DNA of 64,000 nucleotides from Kerstersia sp052103615. Its GTDB lineage: Bacteria > Pseudomonadota > Gammaproteobacteria > Burkholderiales > Burkholderiaceae_B. Positions 8,617-16,784 of the stretch are shown here, piece after piece. The stretch covers positions 55,669 through 119,668 of the forward strand of contig NZ_JBQEKA010000003.1 in assembly GCF_052103615.1 (NCBI RefSeq). Reading direction: 5' to 3'. Under the pieces are notes generated by a model. The model had not been told where the DNA came from. It saw only the letters and a program-made list of their open reading frames with translations, and searched no databases. Numbering within the stretch: position 1 is the stretch's first letter; every line of letters starts with the position of its first letter. The position numbers were made by a program, and so were the translations under genes.

Positions 8617-8642
8617 CAGGCACGGGCCGCTGCCCGTGCCTG
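8617..8642 (-). other. Perfect 11-bp intercistronic hairpin
   Basis: CAGGCACGGGC (8617-8627), loop CGCT, GCCCGTGCCTG (8632-8642). It sits between tctA and the EthD-like gene and has no T-run on the minus strand. It may protect the upstream message or reduce expression of the last gene. Confidence 0.5.
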
Positions 8643-8676
8643 AAGACTCCCATGAATTGCACCCGAAACCCGCGCC

Positions 8677-10170
8677 TTAACGGCAGCGGATCCGCCGCCA
8701 CAGCGGGCCAATCACCGGCAGCAGCAGCATGATGACTGCCAGCGTCATGATGCTGCCCGCCAGCGGATTCGACCAGAACACCCCCAGAGAGCCGTCCGAC
8801 AGCAACATGGATTGGCGGAAGGCATCTTCGGACTTATCGCCAAGAATCATCGCCAGCACCAGGGGCGCCAGGGGGAAGTCCAGTTTCTTGAACACATAGC
8901 CCACGACACTGAAGATCAACAGCAGCCAGAGATCGAACGGCGCCGAAGCCACGGTATAGGCGCCCGTCACGCAGACAATCACGATCACCGGCCCGATCAC
9001 GGCAAATGGAATCCGCAGGATGGCGGCAAAAATCGGAACGGTCAGCAAGGCAGTGAACACGGCGACCACATTGCCCAGATACATGGATGCAATCAGCCCC
9101 CAGACAAAGTCCGGCTGCTCGGCAAAGAGCGTCGGCCCTGGCGTCAGCCCCCAGATCAGCAGGCCGCCCATCATCACGGCGGCTGTCGCCGAGCCGGGGA
9201 TGCCCAGCGCCAGCATGGGCAGCATCGCGCTGCTGCCCGCCGCGTGATCGGCGGTTTCCGGCGCAATCACGCCTTCCGGCTCGCCCTTGCCGAAGTTATC
9301 CCCCCGGCGGGACAGACGCTTGGCAATGCCGTAACTCATGAACGAGGCCGCCGTGGGACCGCCAGGCGTCACCCCCATCCAGCAGCCAATCACGATGGAG
9401 CGCACATAGACCACCGCATAGCGCGGCAACTGCAGCACGGTGGACAGAATGGCCCGCATACTGAGGCGTGACGCCACGCCATTGAAGCGCAAGCCCTCTT
9501 CCATCGTCAGCAATAGCTCGCCAATCCCGAAGATACCGATCACTGCCACCAGGAAGCTGATGCCGCGCACCAGTTCATCCGTTCCGAAAGTCAGCCGCAT
9601 GGCACCGGAAATCGTATCCATGCCGACAGTCGCGCACGCCAGGCCAATACCGATGGACAAGAGCGTTTTGGCCGGCGCCGCCCCGCTCAGGCCAACAAAG
9701 CTGGCGAATGCGAGCAGATAGACGGCAAAGTATTCCACCGGTGAAAACTGCATGGCGAAGCTGGCGACCCAGCCCGATACCAAGGTAATCAGAATCACCC
9801 CGGCCAGCGCCCCGATCCCGGCCGAGCAGAACGCAAAGGTCAGCGCCTGCGCCGCTTTGCCCTGCTTGGCCATGGGGTAGCCGTCGAAGGTGGTGGCTAC
9901 CGATGACGGTTCCCCCGGAATATTGAACAGGATAGAGGTCGTGGAACCGCCAAACAACGCGCCCCAATACATGCTGGTCAGCAGGATGATGGCGGAAATG
10001 GGCTCCATGGTGAAGGTCAGCGGCAACAGCAGCGTCACGCCATTGGGCGCCCCCAGGCCTGGCAACACCCCGACCAGAATGCCCAGCAGCACGCCTGCCA
10101 ACATCAGCAGGACGTGGTAGCCGCTCAGGGCGATACCGAAGCCATGCAACAGGTAATCAAAGTTACTCAT
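8677..10170 (-). CDS. Tripartite tricarboxylate transporter large permease (TctA family)
   Basis: A 497-residue inner-membrane protein, the 12-helix subunit of a TTT secondary carrier that imports carboxylates delivered by a periplasmic TctC/Bug receptor. The N-terminal LLGILVGVLPGLGAPNGVTL segment is the conserved TctA glycine-rich motif. A second Gly/Pro-rich stretch (ALGIPGSATAAVMMGGL) marks the repeated half. It starts 9 bases after the stop of the small permease gene, as in most TTT operons. The substrate is not inferable from the permease; the enolase-superfamily neighbour suggests a hydroxy acid or sugar acid. Confidence 0.92.
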   Translation of the reverse strand: MSNFDYLLHGFGIALSGYHVLLMLAGVLLGILVGVLPGLGAPNGVTLLLPLTFTMEPISAIILLTSMYWGALFGGSTTSILFNIPGEPSSVATTFDGYPMAKQGKAAQALTFAFCSAGIGALAGVILITLVSGWVASFAMQFSPVEYFAVYLLAFASFVGLSGAAPAKTLLSIGIGLACATVGMDTISGAMRLTFGTDELVRGISFLVAVIGIFGIGELLLTMEEGLRFNGVASRLSMRAILSTVLQLPRYAVVYVRSIVIGCWMGVTPGGPTAASFMSYGIAKRLSRRGDNFGKGEPEGVIAPETADHAAGSSAMLPMLALGIPGSATAAVMMGGLLIWGLTPGPTLFAEQPDFVWGLIASMYLGNVVAVFTALLTVPIFAAILRIPFAVIGPVIVIVCVTGAYTVASAPFDLWLLLIFSVVGYVFKKLDFPLAPLVLAMILGDKSEDAFRQSMLLSDGSLGVFWSNPLAGSIMTLAVIMLLLPVIGPLWRRIRCR

Positions 10171-10179
10171 CGAGATTCC

Positions 10180-10713
10180 TCAATACACGCCCAGCCAGTC
10201 TTCCAGCGGCCCTTTGAGCAGCGCCATTTGAAAACCGATCTCGAAAACAAAGAAAAACGCCAGGGCCACGCCTATCCCGACGGCATAGGAACGCCAAGGC
10301 CCATAGCCGCCCTGGCGCCACATCACGGTGCCCAGATAAAGCGCCGAGCCGACGTACAGGCCCAGCACCAGTGACAAGGCCACATAGGCCACGACCGGCA
10401 GAAAGAAGGACAGCATCCGGCGGCCTTGCGAGCGCATCAGCCAGACCTCGTTCTGCCCGGCCGGACGGCGCCAGCCCTGCCAGGTCATCCAGAGCGCGGC
10501 CAGCACGATGACCCCGCCCACATAAAAGGGAAAGGCGCCGGCCGCCGGGCCGAAATCCGTCCAGCCGATTTCATTTTCCAGCGCGCCAAACATGACCAGC
10601 AATCCGAAAATCGCTGCGCTCAGGCCAGTGAAGCACTCCGCCTGGCGGCGGGTAAGCCAGGGGCGGTCGCCCGCCTCCCCGCTGCCGGCCGCCGGTGTAT
10701 GTTCTGTTTGCAT
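10180..10713 (-). CDS. Tripartite tricarboxylate transporter small permease (TctB family)
   Basis: A 177-residue membrane protein with four hydrophobic helices, the small subunit of the TTT carrier. The DFGPAAGAFPFYVGGVIVL segment after the first helix is the usual TctB signature (xxGPxxFP). The start at 10713 (MQTEHT) follows a TGGACA signal; an in-frame ATG at 10734 is less likely. It lies between tctC and tctA as expected for an intact three-component system. Confidence 0.88.
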   Translation of the reverse strand: MQTEHTPAAGSGEAGDRPWLTRRQAECFTGLSAAIFGLLVMFGALENEIGWTDFGPAAGAFPFYVGGVIVLAALWMTWQGWRRPAGQNEVWLMRSQGRRMLSFFLPVVAYVALSLVLGLYVGSALYLGTVMWRQGGYGPWRSYAVGIGVALAFFFVFEIGFQMALLKGPLEDWLGVY

Positions 10714-10751
10714 AATGTTTGTCCAGAGAGACACAAGACCAGCGGCCCTGC

Positions 10752-11756
10752 TTACTTGACGAGCCAGCCTTGATTCTCGAACACGCGGTGCGCCATCGCG
10801 GCATCAGCGGCGATCAGCTCGTCAAGCTCGCTGCCCGTGGCAAACACATCAGACTGCGCGGTATTGGCCAGGTACTGGCGCCATTCATCGGTATCGCGCA
10901 CCTTGGCCAGCAAGTCGAGATAAAACGCCACAACCTCCGGCTGGACATTGCCCGGCGCAAACACCGTGCGCGGCAACACATAATCCTGCACCGGCAAACC
11001 CTGGGAAACGCAGGTCGGGATATCGGCCAGCGACATCTCGCCTGCGACCTTGCGTTCATCCTCCAGCGGTTTGGCCGAGAACACGCACAGCGGACGCACG
11101 CCGCCCGCCTTCCATTGCCCCATGTTTTCGCTGGGATTATTGGTGTTCGCGTCCAGATGGCTGCCTGCCAGCTGCACCCCGGCCTCGCTGCCGCTCTTGA
11201 ACGGCACATAGGTGAACTGGCCGCCGCTGGCCTCATTGATCAGTTCGGTCAGGATATGGTCGCCATCCTTGGACTGCGTCCCGCCAAGCTTGAGTTGCCG
11301 CGGCGTTTCACGCGTCGCCGCCAGCAAGGATTCCACCGTCTTGTACGGTGAAGCCTCTGGCACCCACAGCACGAAATCATCGCCTGCCATCACCGCCAGC
11401 GGCGTCAGATCATTCATGCCATACGCCACCTTGGCTTTCATCGGCAAAAGCCAGGCATTGTTATTGCCGAACAGCAATTTATGGGCATCGCCCCGGGAAG
11501 CGCGCCCGGCCATGAAGGTTTCGGCACCCGCGCCGCCCCCCTTGTTGCTGACCACGACAGGCACCTTCAGCAGCTTGTGTTTCTCCGCGATGGACTGCAC
11601 CACGCGCGCGAACTGGTCGGAACCGCCGCCAGGCCCGGCCGACACCACGAATTCGATAGGCCTGGAAGGCGCCCAGCCGGCATCTGCCGCCAGCACCGGC
11701 GCTTGCGCCGCCAGCATGGCCGCAGCGGCCCACATACCCATATATTTGGTTTTCAT
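10752..11756 (-). CDS. Bug-family tripartite tricarboxylate transporter substrate-binding protein (TctC)
   Basis: A 334-residue periplasmic receptor. The signal peptide ends around ALA-ADA near residue 25. The mature part begins GWAPSRPIEFVVSAGPGGGSDQFAR, the conserved Bug motif in which the PGGGSD loop contacts a carboxylate of the ligand. Further Bug features are the KGGGAG loop and a C-terminal ELDELIAAD helix. The start is preceded by GAGGAGACAAAC. Bug receptors are strongly expanded in Alcaligenaceae. Here receptor, small and large permease are adjacent, so it is the dedicated receptor of this system. Confidence 0.92.
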   Translation of the reverse strand: MKTKYMGMWAAAAMLAAQAPVLAADAGWAPSRPIEFVVSAGPGGGSDQFARVVQSIAEKHKLLKVPVVVSNKGGGAGAETFMAGRASRGDAHKLLFGNNNAWLLPMKAKVAYGMNDLTPLAVMAGDDFVLWVPEASPYKTVESLLAATRETPRQLKLGGTQSKDGDHILTELINEASGGQFTYVPFKSGSEAGVQLAGSHLDANTNNPSENMGQWKAGGVRPLCVFSAKPLEDERKVAGEMSLADIPTCVSQGLPVQDYVLPRTVFAPGNVQPEVVAFYLDLLAKVRDTDEWRQYLANTAQSDVFATGSELDELIAADAAMAHRVFENQGWLVK

Positions 11757-11804
11757 TGTTTGTCTCCTCGGTGTTATTGGTAGTTTTAATAATTAAGGCG
11801 GCCT

Positions 11805-12998
11805 TCAGCCTTTGCCCTTGCCTCGTGAAGCCGGGCGCTTGCCAATCTCGCGCACGGCATCCACGTCCAGCTCATAGCCCAGGCCAGGCTGCACAGGCAG
11901 CACCAGCTGGTCAACGTTGCGTTCCGGCAGATTCCTGAAGAGCTGGTGACACATCGAAACCGACACCAGGTGCCACTCCACCAGCCCGCCATTGGCCAAA
12001 CCGGCATGCAAATGCATGTTGTGGAAAGGGAAAGCGCCGCCGTTGTCGATGGCAATACCGTGCGCCTGGGCCAGGGCTGCCGCCTTGACGCCTGCGCTAT
12101 AGCCGCCACCGATGCAAACATTGGGCTGCAGAATGTCCAGTGCGCCGGCCGCCAGCATGTCGCGGTAACGGAACAACTGGCCTTCGTTCTGCCCCGCCGC
12201 AACCGGCATGGGCGCCTGGCGGCGGAAATCAGCCAGACGCTGCACGTCATTGCCGCGCAATGGCTCTTCGAAAAAGCCGATATCGCAATCCGCAACGCGC
12301 TGCGCCAAACGCAAGGCATGGAAAGCATCCAGGCTGCAATTAGCGTCGATATAAAGCTCCACCTCCGCCCCGACCGCCTCACGCACGGCGCGGATGCGCC
12401 GCTCGTCCTCGGCAATCACCGCGTCCAGCGGCCGCGGCTCATCACGCCGCGCCAGGGCATGCTGGCCCACCACCATTTTCAGGCGCCGATGACCCAGCCC
12501 AGCCAGATGGCGCGCCGTCTCCGCCAGTTCGTCACGATCCAGAACGCCAAAACCGAAGGTGGTATAGGTCGTGACCGCCGGCCTGGCGCCGCCAAGCAGA
12601 CGCCATACCGGCTGCCCCAAACGCTTGCCTGCGATATCCCACAGCGCGATATCCACCGCCGATATCGCATGGCTGGCATAACCCGTCTGGCCGCGCGGCG
12701 ACAACAGCCAATACAGCGCTTCGGCAATATGCTCACGCGCCATGGCATCTTTGCCCAGCAGGTTGGGCGCCACCACTTCATTGAGCGCCGCCGCCACGAT
12801 CTCTTCATCGGTAATCGCCGTGAAACCGTGCCCCAGCAAGCCATCTGCCGTTTCGATTTCCAGCACCAGCCCGGACAAGCGCGCCGGTTTGGAAACCGGG
12901 CCGATATCCAGGCTGCAATCCACATAGACCGGGGTGGCCTGCACTCTGGCAATGCTATCGCGTCGATAGGACGCAGCTGCTTCCACTGCCGTATTCAT
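11805..12998 (-). CDS. Enolase-superfamily (mandelate racemase/muconate-lactonizing type) protein
   Basis: A 397-residue protein with the N-terminal capping domain (about 1-130) and a TIM barrel. Metal-ligand positions that I can place are Asp218 (YIDAN) and Glu244/Glu245 (FFEEP). The third ligand region reads GQNEG (269-273) instead of the usual AGE. The strand that normally carries QPD reads QPN (291-293), and the expected His strand reads IDNGG (317-321). The reaction may therefore differ from racemisation or dehydration by the mandelate racemase dyad. It starts at 12998 after GGAGACAGACAGA and is the first complete gene of the TctABC operon, probably acting on the imported acid. Confidence 0.8.
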   Translation of the reverse strand: MNTAVEAAASYRRDSIARVQATPVYVDCSLDIGPVSKPARLSGLVLEIETADGLLGHGFTAITDEEIVAAALNEVVAPNLLGKDAMAREHIAEALYWLLSPRGQTGYASHAISAVDIALWDIAGKRLGQPVWRLLGGARPAVTTYTTFGFGVLDRDELAETARHLAGLGHRRLKMVVGQHALARRDEPRPLDAVIAEDERRIRAVREAVGAEVELYIDANCSLDAFHALRLAQRVADCDIGFFEEPLRGNDVQRLADFRRQAPMPVAAGQNEGQLFRYRDMLAAGALDILQPNVCIGGGYSAGVKAAALAQAHGIAIDNGGAFPFHNMHLHAGLANGGLVEWHLVSVSMCHQLFRNLPERNVDQLVLPVQPGLGYELDVDAVREIGKRPASRGKGKG

Positions 12999-13165
12999 TC
13001 TGTCTGTCTCCTGATGATGATGAATCCCGATATCTGCCATTTATCCGGCGCGCCAGCCTGTGGCCAGCGCACCGGGCAAACGGCAGGCAGGGCAGCCGGG
13101 CGGCACCCGCCCGCCACCGTGCCTGGCGGACGCCGGGCTGATAACGCTGAAATCTGGATAAAACG

Positions 13166-13288
13166 TCAGAGGGCCGTGTCTCTGGCCGGCAGACGCCGCT
13201 GCGGCAAGACAGCCGCCGGTGCCGGGCCGGCACGGCTGACGGAAAAAAGGCGCCTGTGCGGCTCGCACGGCAGATTGGGGTCATGCAT
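13166..13288 (-). pseudogene. Possible 5' scar of a lost gene at the head of the tct operon
   Basis: A 40-codon frame beginning MHDPNLPCEPHRRLF at 13288. Its start is preceded by AGGGAGACAAAC, almost the same initiation module as tctC and its neighbours. It stops at 13166 and the remaining sequence before the enolase-like gene is GC-rich with no sustained frame. I recognise no family. Either a very small gene or the truncated beginning of a deleted operon member; the ribosome-binding site is the only positive evidence. Confidence 0.3.
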
Positions 13289-13644
13289 GTTTGTCTCCCT
13301 GGCGAATCTCGGCGTTTCCTGAACCCCGGACTGCTCATGTTTTTTTATGCAAGGCCACACCAGCCGGCCTATCCTGCCTGGTCTGTCTTCAGACAAATCC
13401 ATACAGGACAGTTCAGTCTATGCAGCGACCAATCATTATTCAATAGCATGAAGCTTATAAGCGATATTCGATTCACGCATAAAAATCCCTCTGCCAACCC
13501 TAGGCCCCACCTCCGCCAAACACGGGACAACAGACCGCCGGCCGCGCAGGATCATTAGAATTTCTATTGCGCCACAAATAAAATTATCTGTTCTTAATTA
13601 GTCACTTACGGCAAGATTCAGGCTTCATCACAGCGGAGATGCGC
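13289..13644. other. Divergent promoter region between the tct operon and the SMR gene
   Basis: About 355 bases, AT-richer between 13430 and 13640 than the flanks, as expected of a promoter zone. No clear -35/-10 pair could be chosen with confidence. I looked for guanidine riboswitch features because the downstream gene resembles Gdx and found none. Confidence 0.4.
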
Positions 13645-13962
13645 ATGGCCTGGATACTTTTGATACTGGCTGGAATTCTGGAAGTGCTCTGGGCCTACAC
13701 CATGAAGCAGTCCGATGGGTTCAGCCGTTTGAACTACTCGCTGGTGACGCTCGCCGCGATGATTGCCAGTTTCGGGCTGCTGGCGGTTGCCATGAAATCC
13801 TTGCCGCTAGGCACGGCCTATACGATCTGGACCGGCATCGGCGCCATTGGCGCTTTTATCGTCGGCATCTTCGTGCTGGGCGATACCGCCAGCCCGATGC
13901 GCATCTTGGCCGCCGTGCTGATCGTCAGCGGCCTGATACTGATGAAGATCTCTTCCAGCTAA
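13645..13962 (+). CDS. sugE: SMR-family transporter, Gdx/SugE (guanidinium exporter) subtype
   Basis: A 105-residue inner-membrane protein with four helices. It matches the SugE/Gdx branch: Glu13 in the first helix (AGILEVLWA) is the proton/substrate-coupling residue, followed by KQSDGFSR, MKSLPLGTAYTIWTGIGAIGA and a C-terminal GLILMK. Dimeric Gdx proteins export guanidinium in exchange for protons; some members act on quaternary ammonium compounds. The start was set at the second ATG (13645) because GGAG lies 7 bases upstream; ATG at 13639 adds two residues. It stands alone, followed by a heptamer repeat. Confidence 0.85.
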   Translation: MAWILLILAGILEVLWAYTMKQSDGFSRLNYSLVTLAAMIASFGLLAVAMKSLPLGTAYTIWTGIGAIGAFIVGIFVLGDTASPMRILAAVLIVSGLILMKISSS

Positions 13963-13983
13963 GCGCCATGGGCCTGCCCTGAC

Positions 13984-14053
13984 CTAGCATCTAGCATCTA
14001 GCACCTAGCACCCGGCACCTGGCACCTGGCACCTGGCACCTGGCACCCAGCAC
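13984..14053. repeat. Heptanucleotide tandem repeat, ten units
   Basis: Ten contiguous 7-bp units in phase: CTAGCAT twice, CTAGCAC twice, CCGGCAC once, CTGGCAC four times, CCAGCAC once. It is non-coding, between the convergent SMR and nicF genes. Gradual change along the array suggests slippage and mutation rather than a protein-coding repeat. Confidence 0.9.
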
Positions 14054-14074
14054 AGCACTGCGGGCGCCAGATGC

Positions 14075-14104
14075 AAAACAGCCCGGCCTGCCTGGCCGGG
14101 CTGT
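14075..14104 (-). terminator. Intrinsic terminator of the nic operon
   Basis: Arms at 14078-14088 and 14094-14104 form a perfect 11-bp GC-rich stem with a 5-base loop. Read on the minus strand it is followed by TTTT. It lies 27 bases beyond the nicF stop, at the end of the minus-strand operon. Confidence 0.8.
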
Positions 14105-14130
14105 GTCAATGCTCGGGACATCGCGCCCGC

Positions 14131-14754
14131 TCAGGCAGCGGCCAGCCGCGTCTCCAATTGCGCCAAGGGCATCACTTCCGCGTATTTCTGCGCCATATCG
14201 AAGAGACTGGCATCGTGCGGCGCCAGGGCGCGGTCCCCCACGCAATCCGACACCACCACAGGCCGGAATCCCCAGCACATGGCATCGACCACGCTGGCCC
14301 GCACGCAGCCGCTGGTCACGCAGCCGCCTACCACCAGCGTGCGCACACCCTGCTGAGTCAGCCAGGGCGCCAGATCCGTAGCGAAAAAGGCCGAGGGCAC
14401 ATTCTTGCGTATCACCCGTTCCCCCGGCAGGGGCGCCAGCGCCGCGACGATCTGGCTCGCCGCTGAGGCCTCTTTCAGCTTCAGCATGCCGGGCACCTTG
14501 GCGGAAAAAATGTTGGCGTCGGCATCATCATCGGCATACACGATCCGGCTGTGCGCGACCGGCCAGCCCTGGCGGCGGGCCAAGGCCAGCAAAGCCACGC
14601 TGCGGTCGATGGCAGCGGGAATATTGCCGCCGCCAAACACCGCCGGGTCGGCAAAGCCATTGACGAAGTCGATCAACAGCAAACCCATGGGCGCGACCAG
14701 GTTCAGGCGTTCGCCAAAGCCCTGCCGGGCATACACCTCATCTGCGCCGCTCAT
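14131..14754 (-). CDS. nicF: Maleamate amidohydrolase (isochorismatase-like cysteine hydrolase)
   Basis: A 207-residue hydrolase that deaminates maleamate to maleate in aerobic nicotinate or picolinate breakdown. The isochorismatase-family triad is visible as Asp29 (LLIDFVNGF), Lys117 (IRKNVPSAF) and Cys150 (GGCVTSGCVRAS). Assignment as NicF rather than another family member rests on its place next to NicX, NicD and NicE, and on length. The start codon overlaps the nicX stop (ATGA type, 4 bases), indicating translational coupling. It is the last gene before an intrinsic terminator. Confidence 0.85.
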   Translation of the reverse strand: MSGADEVYARQGFGERLNLVAPMGLLLIDFVNGFADPAVFGGGNIPAAIDRSVALLALARRQGWPVAHSRIVYADDDADANIFSAKVPGMLKLKEASAASQIVAALAPLPGERVIRKNVPSAFFATDLAPWLTQQGVRTLVVGGCVTSGCVRASVVDAMCWGFRPVVVSDCVGDRALAPHDASLFDMAQKYAEVMPLAQLETRLAAA

Positions 14755-15821
14755 GCCGCCTCCCGCGCCCCGCGCTCATATTTGAGCGTTTCTTCCACCA
14801 CCTTGCCGGCATGCACCACACGCAGCTCATCGACATAGACATCGCAATTGCGCAAAGGCACGTCGATATGGCACGGCGTGGTCCGGCTGCCGCCTGCCTC
14901 GTTATTGGGCCCCAGAGAGAACAGGAAATTGCCATCGAAGGCCCGGGCATCCATGCCCAGCGTCGCCTCGCGGTCATACAGGCCCAGCGTGGACCACCAG
15001 GCCCGCTTTTGCATGCCCCAGCCGATGTGCGCAATGGCATAGGCTTCCGGGTCATTGAAGGAAGCCATATATTCGCGCAGCAAATCCGCATCGACACCGC
15101 CGTCGATACGCGTCACGAAACCGGCTTGCACGGTCAGCGTAATGGCCTCCTGGACATAACATTTCTGCGGCAGCAGGATATCCCCGCGGTCGATGACAAT
15201 GCGGCCTTCAGTCTGCCCTTCGTTCGGCCAGGTAAAGGCAAAGCCGCTGGGCCAATGATCCCAGCGCCCCGGTTCATCGGCAAAGCCATATTCTGTCGCG
15301 ACCGGATACTCGCCCAATGGCATGCGCACATCCGTGCCGGCGGGCGATGTCACGCGCATGCTGCGCCCGCCACGCAGGACCGCAGCCCCTGCATTGACAC
15401 GGCGGTAATCCTCTTCATCGGGCACCATGCGCACCAGCACTTCGGGCGGCTCCACCGCCAGCAGAATCCGCGCGCCCGAGGCCAGGATTTCATGCTGCTC
15501 CGGCGAGAACAGCAAGGTCATCAGATCCAGCACCAGATCGCTGGCCTTGAGCGCCGCAATTGCCGCCGGATTGCCCGTCAGCGGGGTCGTGCCCAGGTAG
15601 GCCAGCGGATCGCGGCTCAGGGATTTCTCCGCATTCACCGGCGGCAGATACAGCCGGCTGCTCACTGCGCCCAGCAAGGCCAGTGCCGTCTCTGCCGTAC
15701 GCAGGGTTTGCGGATGCGTGCCGTCACTGGTCAGCACCGTCACCATCGTCCCGGCCTTCACGCGGGACAAGGTCAATACACGGGTCCATGCCCGGATCAG
15801 ATCGGAATCGCTCACAGCCAT
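14751..15821 (-). CDS. nicX: 2,5-dihydroxypyridine 5,6-dioxygenase
   Basis: A 356-residue iron(II) extradiol-type ring-cleaving enzyme opening 2,5-dihydroxypyridine to N-formylmaleamate. It matches Pseudomonas putida NicX along its length from memory, including GRWDHWPSGFAFTWPNEG and LRNCDVY. The three iron ligands fall at His265 (AHIGWG), His318 and Asp320 (PCHID), the same numbers I recall for the P. putida enzyme. The fold is related to M29 aminopeptidases, which is how automated annotation sometimes labels it. AGGAG lies 7 bases before the start. The upper-pathway oxygenases are not in the window, so the source of the pyridine diol is open (nicotinate, picolinate or 5-hydroxypicolinate). 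Confidence 0.93.
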   Translation of the reverse strand: MAVSDSDLIRAWTRVLTLSRVKAGTMVTVLTSDGTHPQTLRTAETALALLGAVSSRLYLPPVNAEKSLSRDPLAYLGTTPLTGNPAAIAALKASDLVLDLMTLLFSPEQHEILASGARILLAVEPPEVLVRMVPDEEDYRRVNAGAAVLRGGRSMRVTSPAGTDVRMPLGEYPVATEYGFADEPGRWDHWPSGFAFTWPNEGQTEGRIVIDRGDILLPQKCYVQEAITLTVQAGFVTRIDGGVDADLLREYMASFNDPEAYAIAHIGWGMQKRAWWSTLGLYDREATLGMDARAFDGNFLFSLGPNNEAGGSRTTPCHIDVPLRNCDVYVDELRVVHAGKVVEETLKYERGAREAA

Positions 15822-15928
15822 GTCATGCTCCTAGAAAAAATATCATCGTCCGCTCCTGTGCTGCAGCGGCCTCACCGGCATCCGGGCCCGCCATGGGCAC
15901 GCTGCCTTGCCTGCGGCGCGCGCGGCGG

Positions 15929-16738
15929 TCAGCCCGCCATGGGCAGGAATTCGCGCAGCGCGGCAAAAAAACCGTCGTAGTCATCCCAGGGAATCATGTG
16001 CCCGGCGTTTTCTACCCGCGTCACGACCAGCCCGCTCACCAAGGCGCGCAACTCCGCTTCGTCATCGGCCTGAATCACCCCGCCGCGCCCGGCCACCACC
16101 AGTTGCGCCGGCACCCGGATGCCCGGCAGCACGGCATGAAAATCATCGCTCTGGAAACTGTGGAACGCCTGCACCACGGCATCCTCATCGCAGGTATGCA
16201 GCCACTCCCCGCGCAGCTGCAACTGCTCCTGCGTCCAGGTCGGGGAAAACTCGCGCAGCCGTTCCCAGGGCTGCCCTTCACGCATCAGGCGGATGGAATC
16301 CACATACCAGGGCAGCGCCGCCGGGTACGGCCGCCGGCCGGGGCCGGAGACCGGCGGATCGACCATCACCAGCCGGGAAGCCGCGCAATCCGGCCGCGCA
16401 GCAGCCAGCGCGCCGATGCGCGCCCCCATGGAGTGCCCCAGCAGGATGTAATCCTGCAAGCCCAGCGCCTGCGCCAGCGCCGCCACATCCGCGGCACAGC
16501 TCTCCATGCCGTAATCCATGCCTGGCACGGTTTCCGACAGACCGCGCCCCCGCACATCCAGGACATAAGTGTCGAAATCCTGCGCCAGGCGTTCCGCCAC
16601 GAAGGCCCAGGTCACAGCCGGGCTGGTAATGCCCGGCACCAGCACCAGGGCCGGGCCTTTGCCGCCGAAACGCAGGTAATGCTGGCGTATGCCGTTGGCC
16701 CGCACATGGGCCCCGTACAACAAACGGCTCTGACTCAT
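15929..16738 (-). CDS. nicD: N-formylmaleamate deformylase (alpha/beta hydrolase)
   Basis: A 269-residue alpha/beta hydrolase removing formate from N-formylmaleamate to give maleamate. The nucleophile elbow GHSMG (101-105, Ser103), Asp127 (VMVDPPVSGPG) and His247 (AGHMIPWDD) form the triad, each shifted by two from the residues reported for P. putida NicD as I recall them. The N-terminal ANGIRQHYLRFGGKG and RGRGLS motifs also match NicD. The start at 16738 was chosen because AAGGAGGATGAG precedes it directly; ATG at 16780 is in the intercistronic space. Sits between nicE and nicX in a continuous operon. Confidence 0.92.
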   Translation of the reverse strand: MSQSRLLYGAHVRANGIRQHYLRFGGKGPALVLVPGITSPAVTWAFVAERLAQDFDTYVLDVRGRGLSETVPGMDYGMESCAADVAALAQALGLQDYILLGHSMGARIGALAAARPDCAASRLVMVDPPVSGPGRRPYPAALPWYVDSIRLMREGQPWERLREFSPTWTQEQLQLRGEWLHTCDEDAVVQAFHSFQSDDFHAVLPGIRVPAQLVVAGRGGVIQADDEAELRALVSGLVVTRVENAGHMIPWDDYDGFFAALREFLPMAG

Positions 16739-16784
16739 CTCATCCTCCTTCGCCCGCCACCGGGATGGCCAGGCAAGCATCCAA

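Noticed and set aside
13041..13268. Longer minus-strand frames between the enolase-like gene and 13400
   Set aside because: No start signals and composition like random GC-rich sequence. Only the ATG at 13288 has a real ribosome-binding site.
13440..13640. Guanidine riboswitch upstream of the Gdx-like gene
   Set aside because: No pair of hairpins with ACGR loops and no ykkC-like core could be found; isolated ACGG strings are not in proper stems.
13984..14053. Possible CRISPR array
   Set aside because: Seven-base units with no spacers; a simple tandem repeat. The same holds for the arrays at 62191-62482. No cas genes are present.
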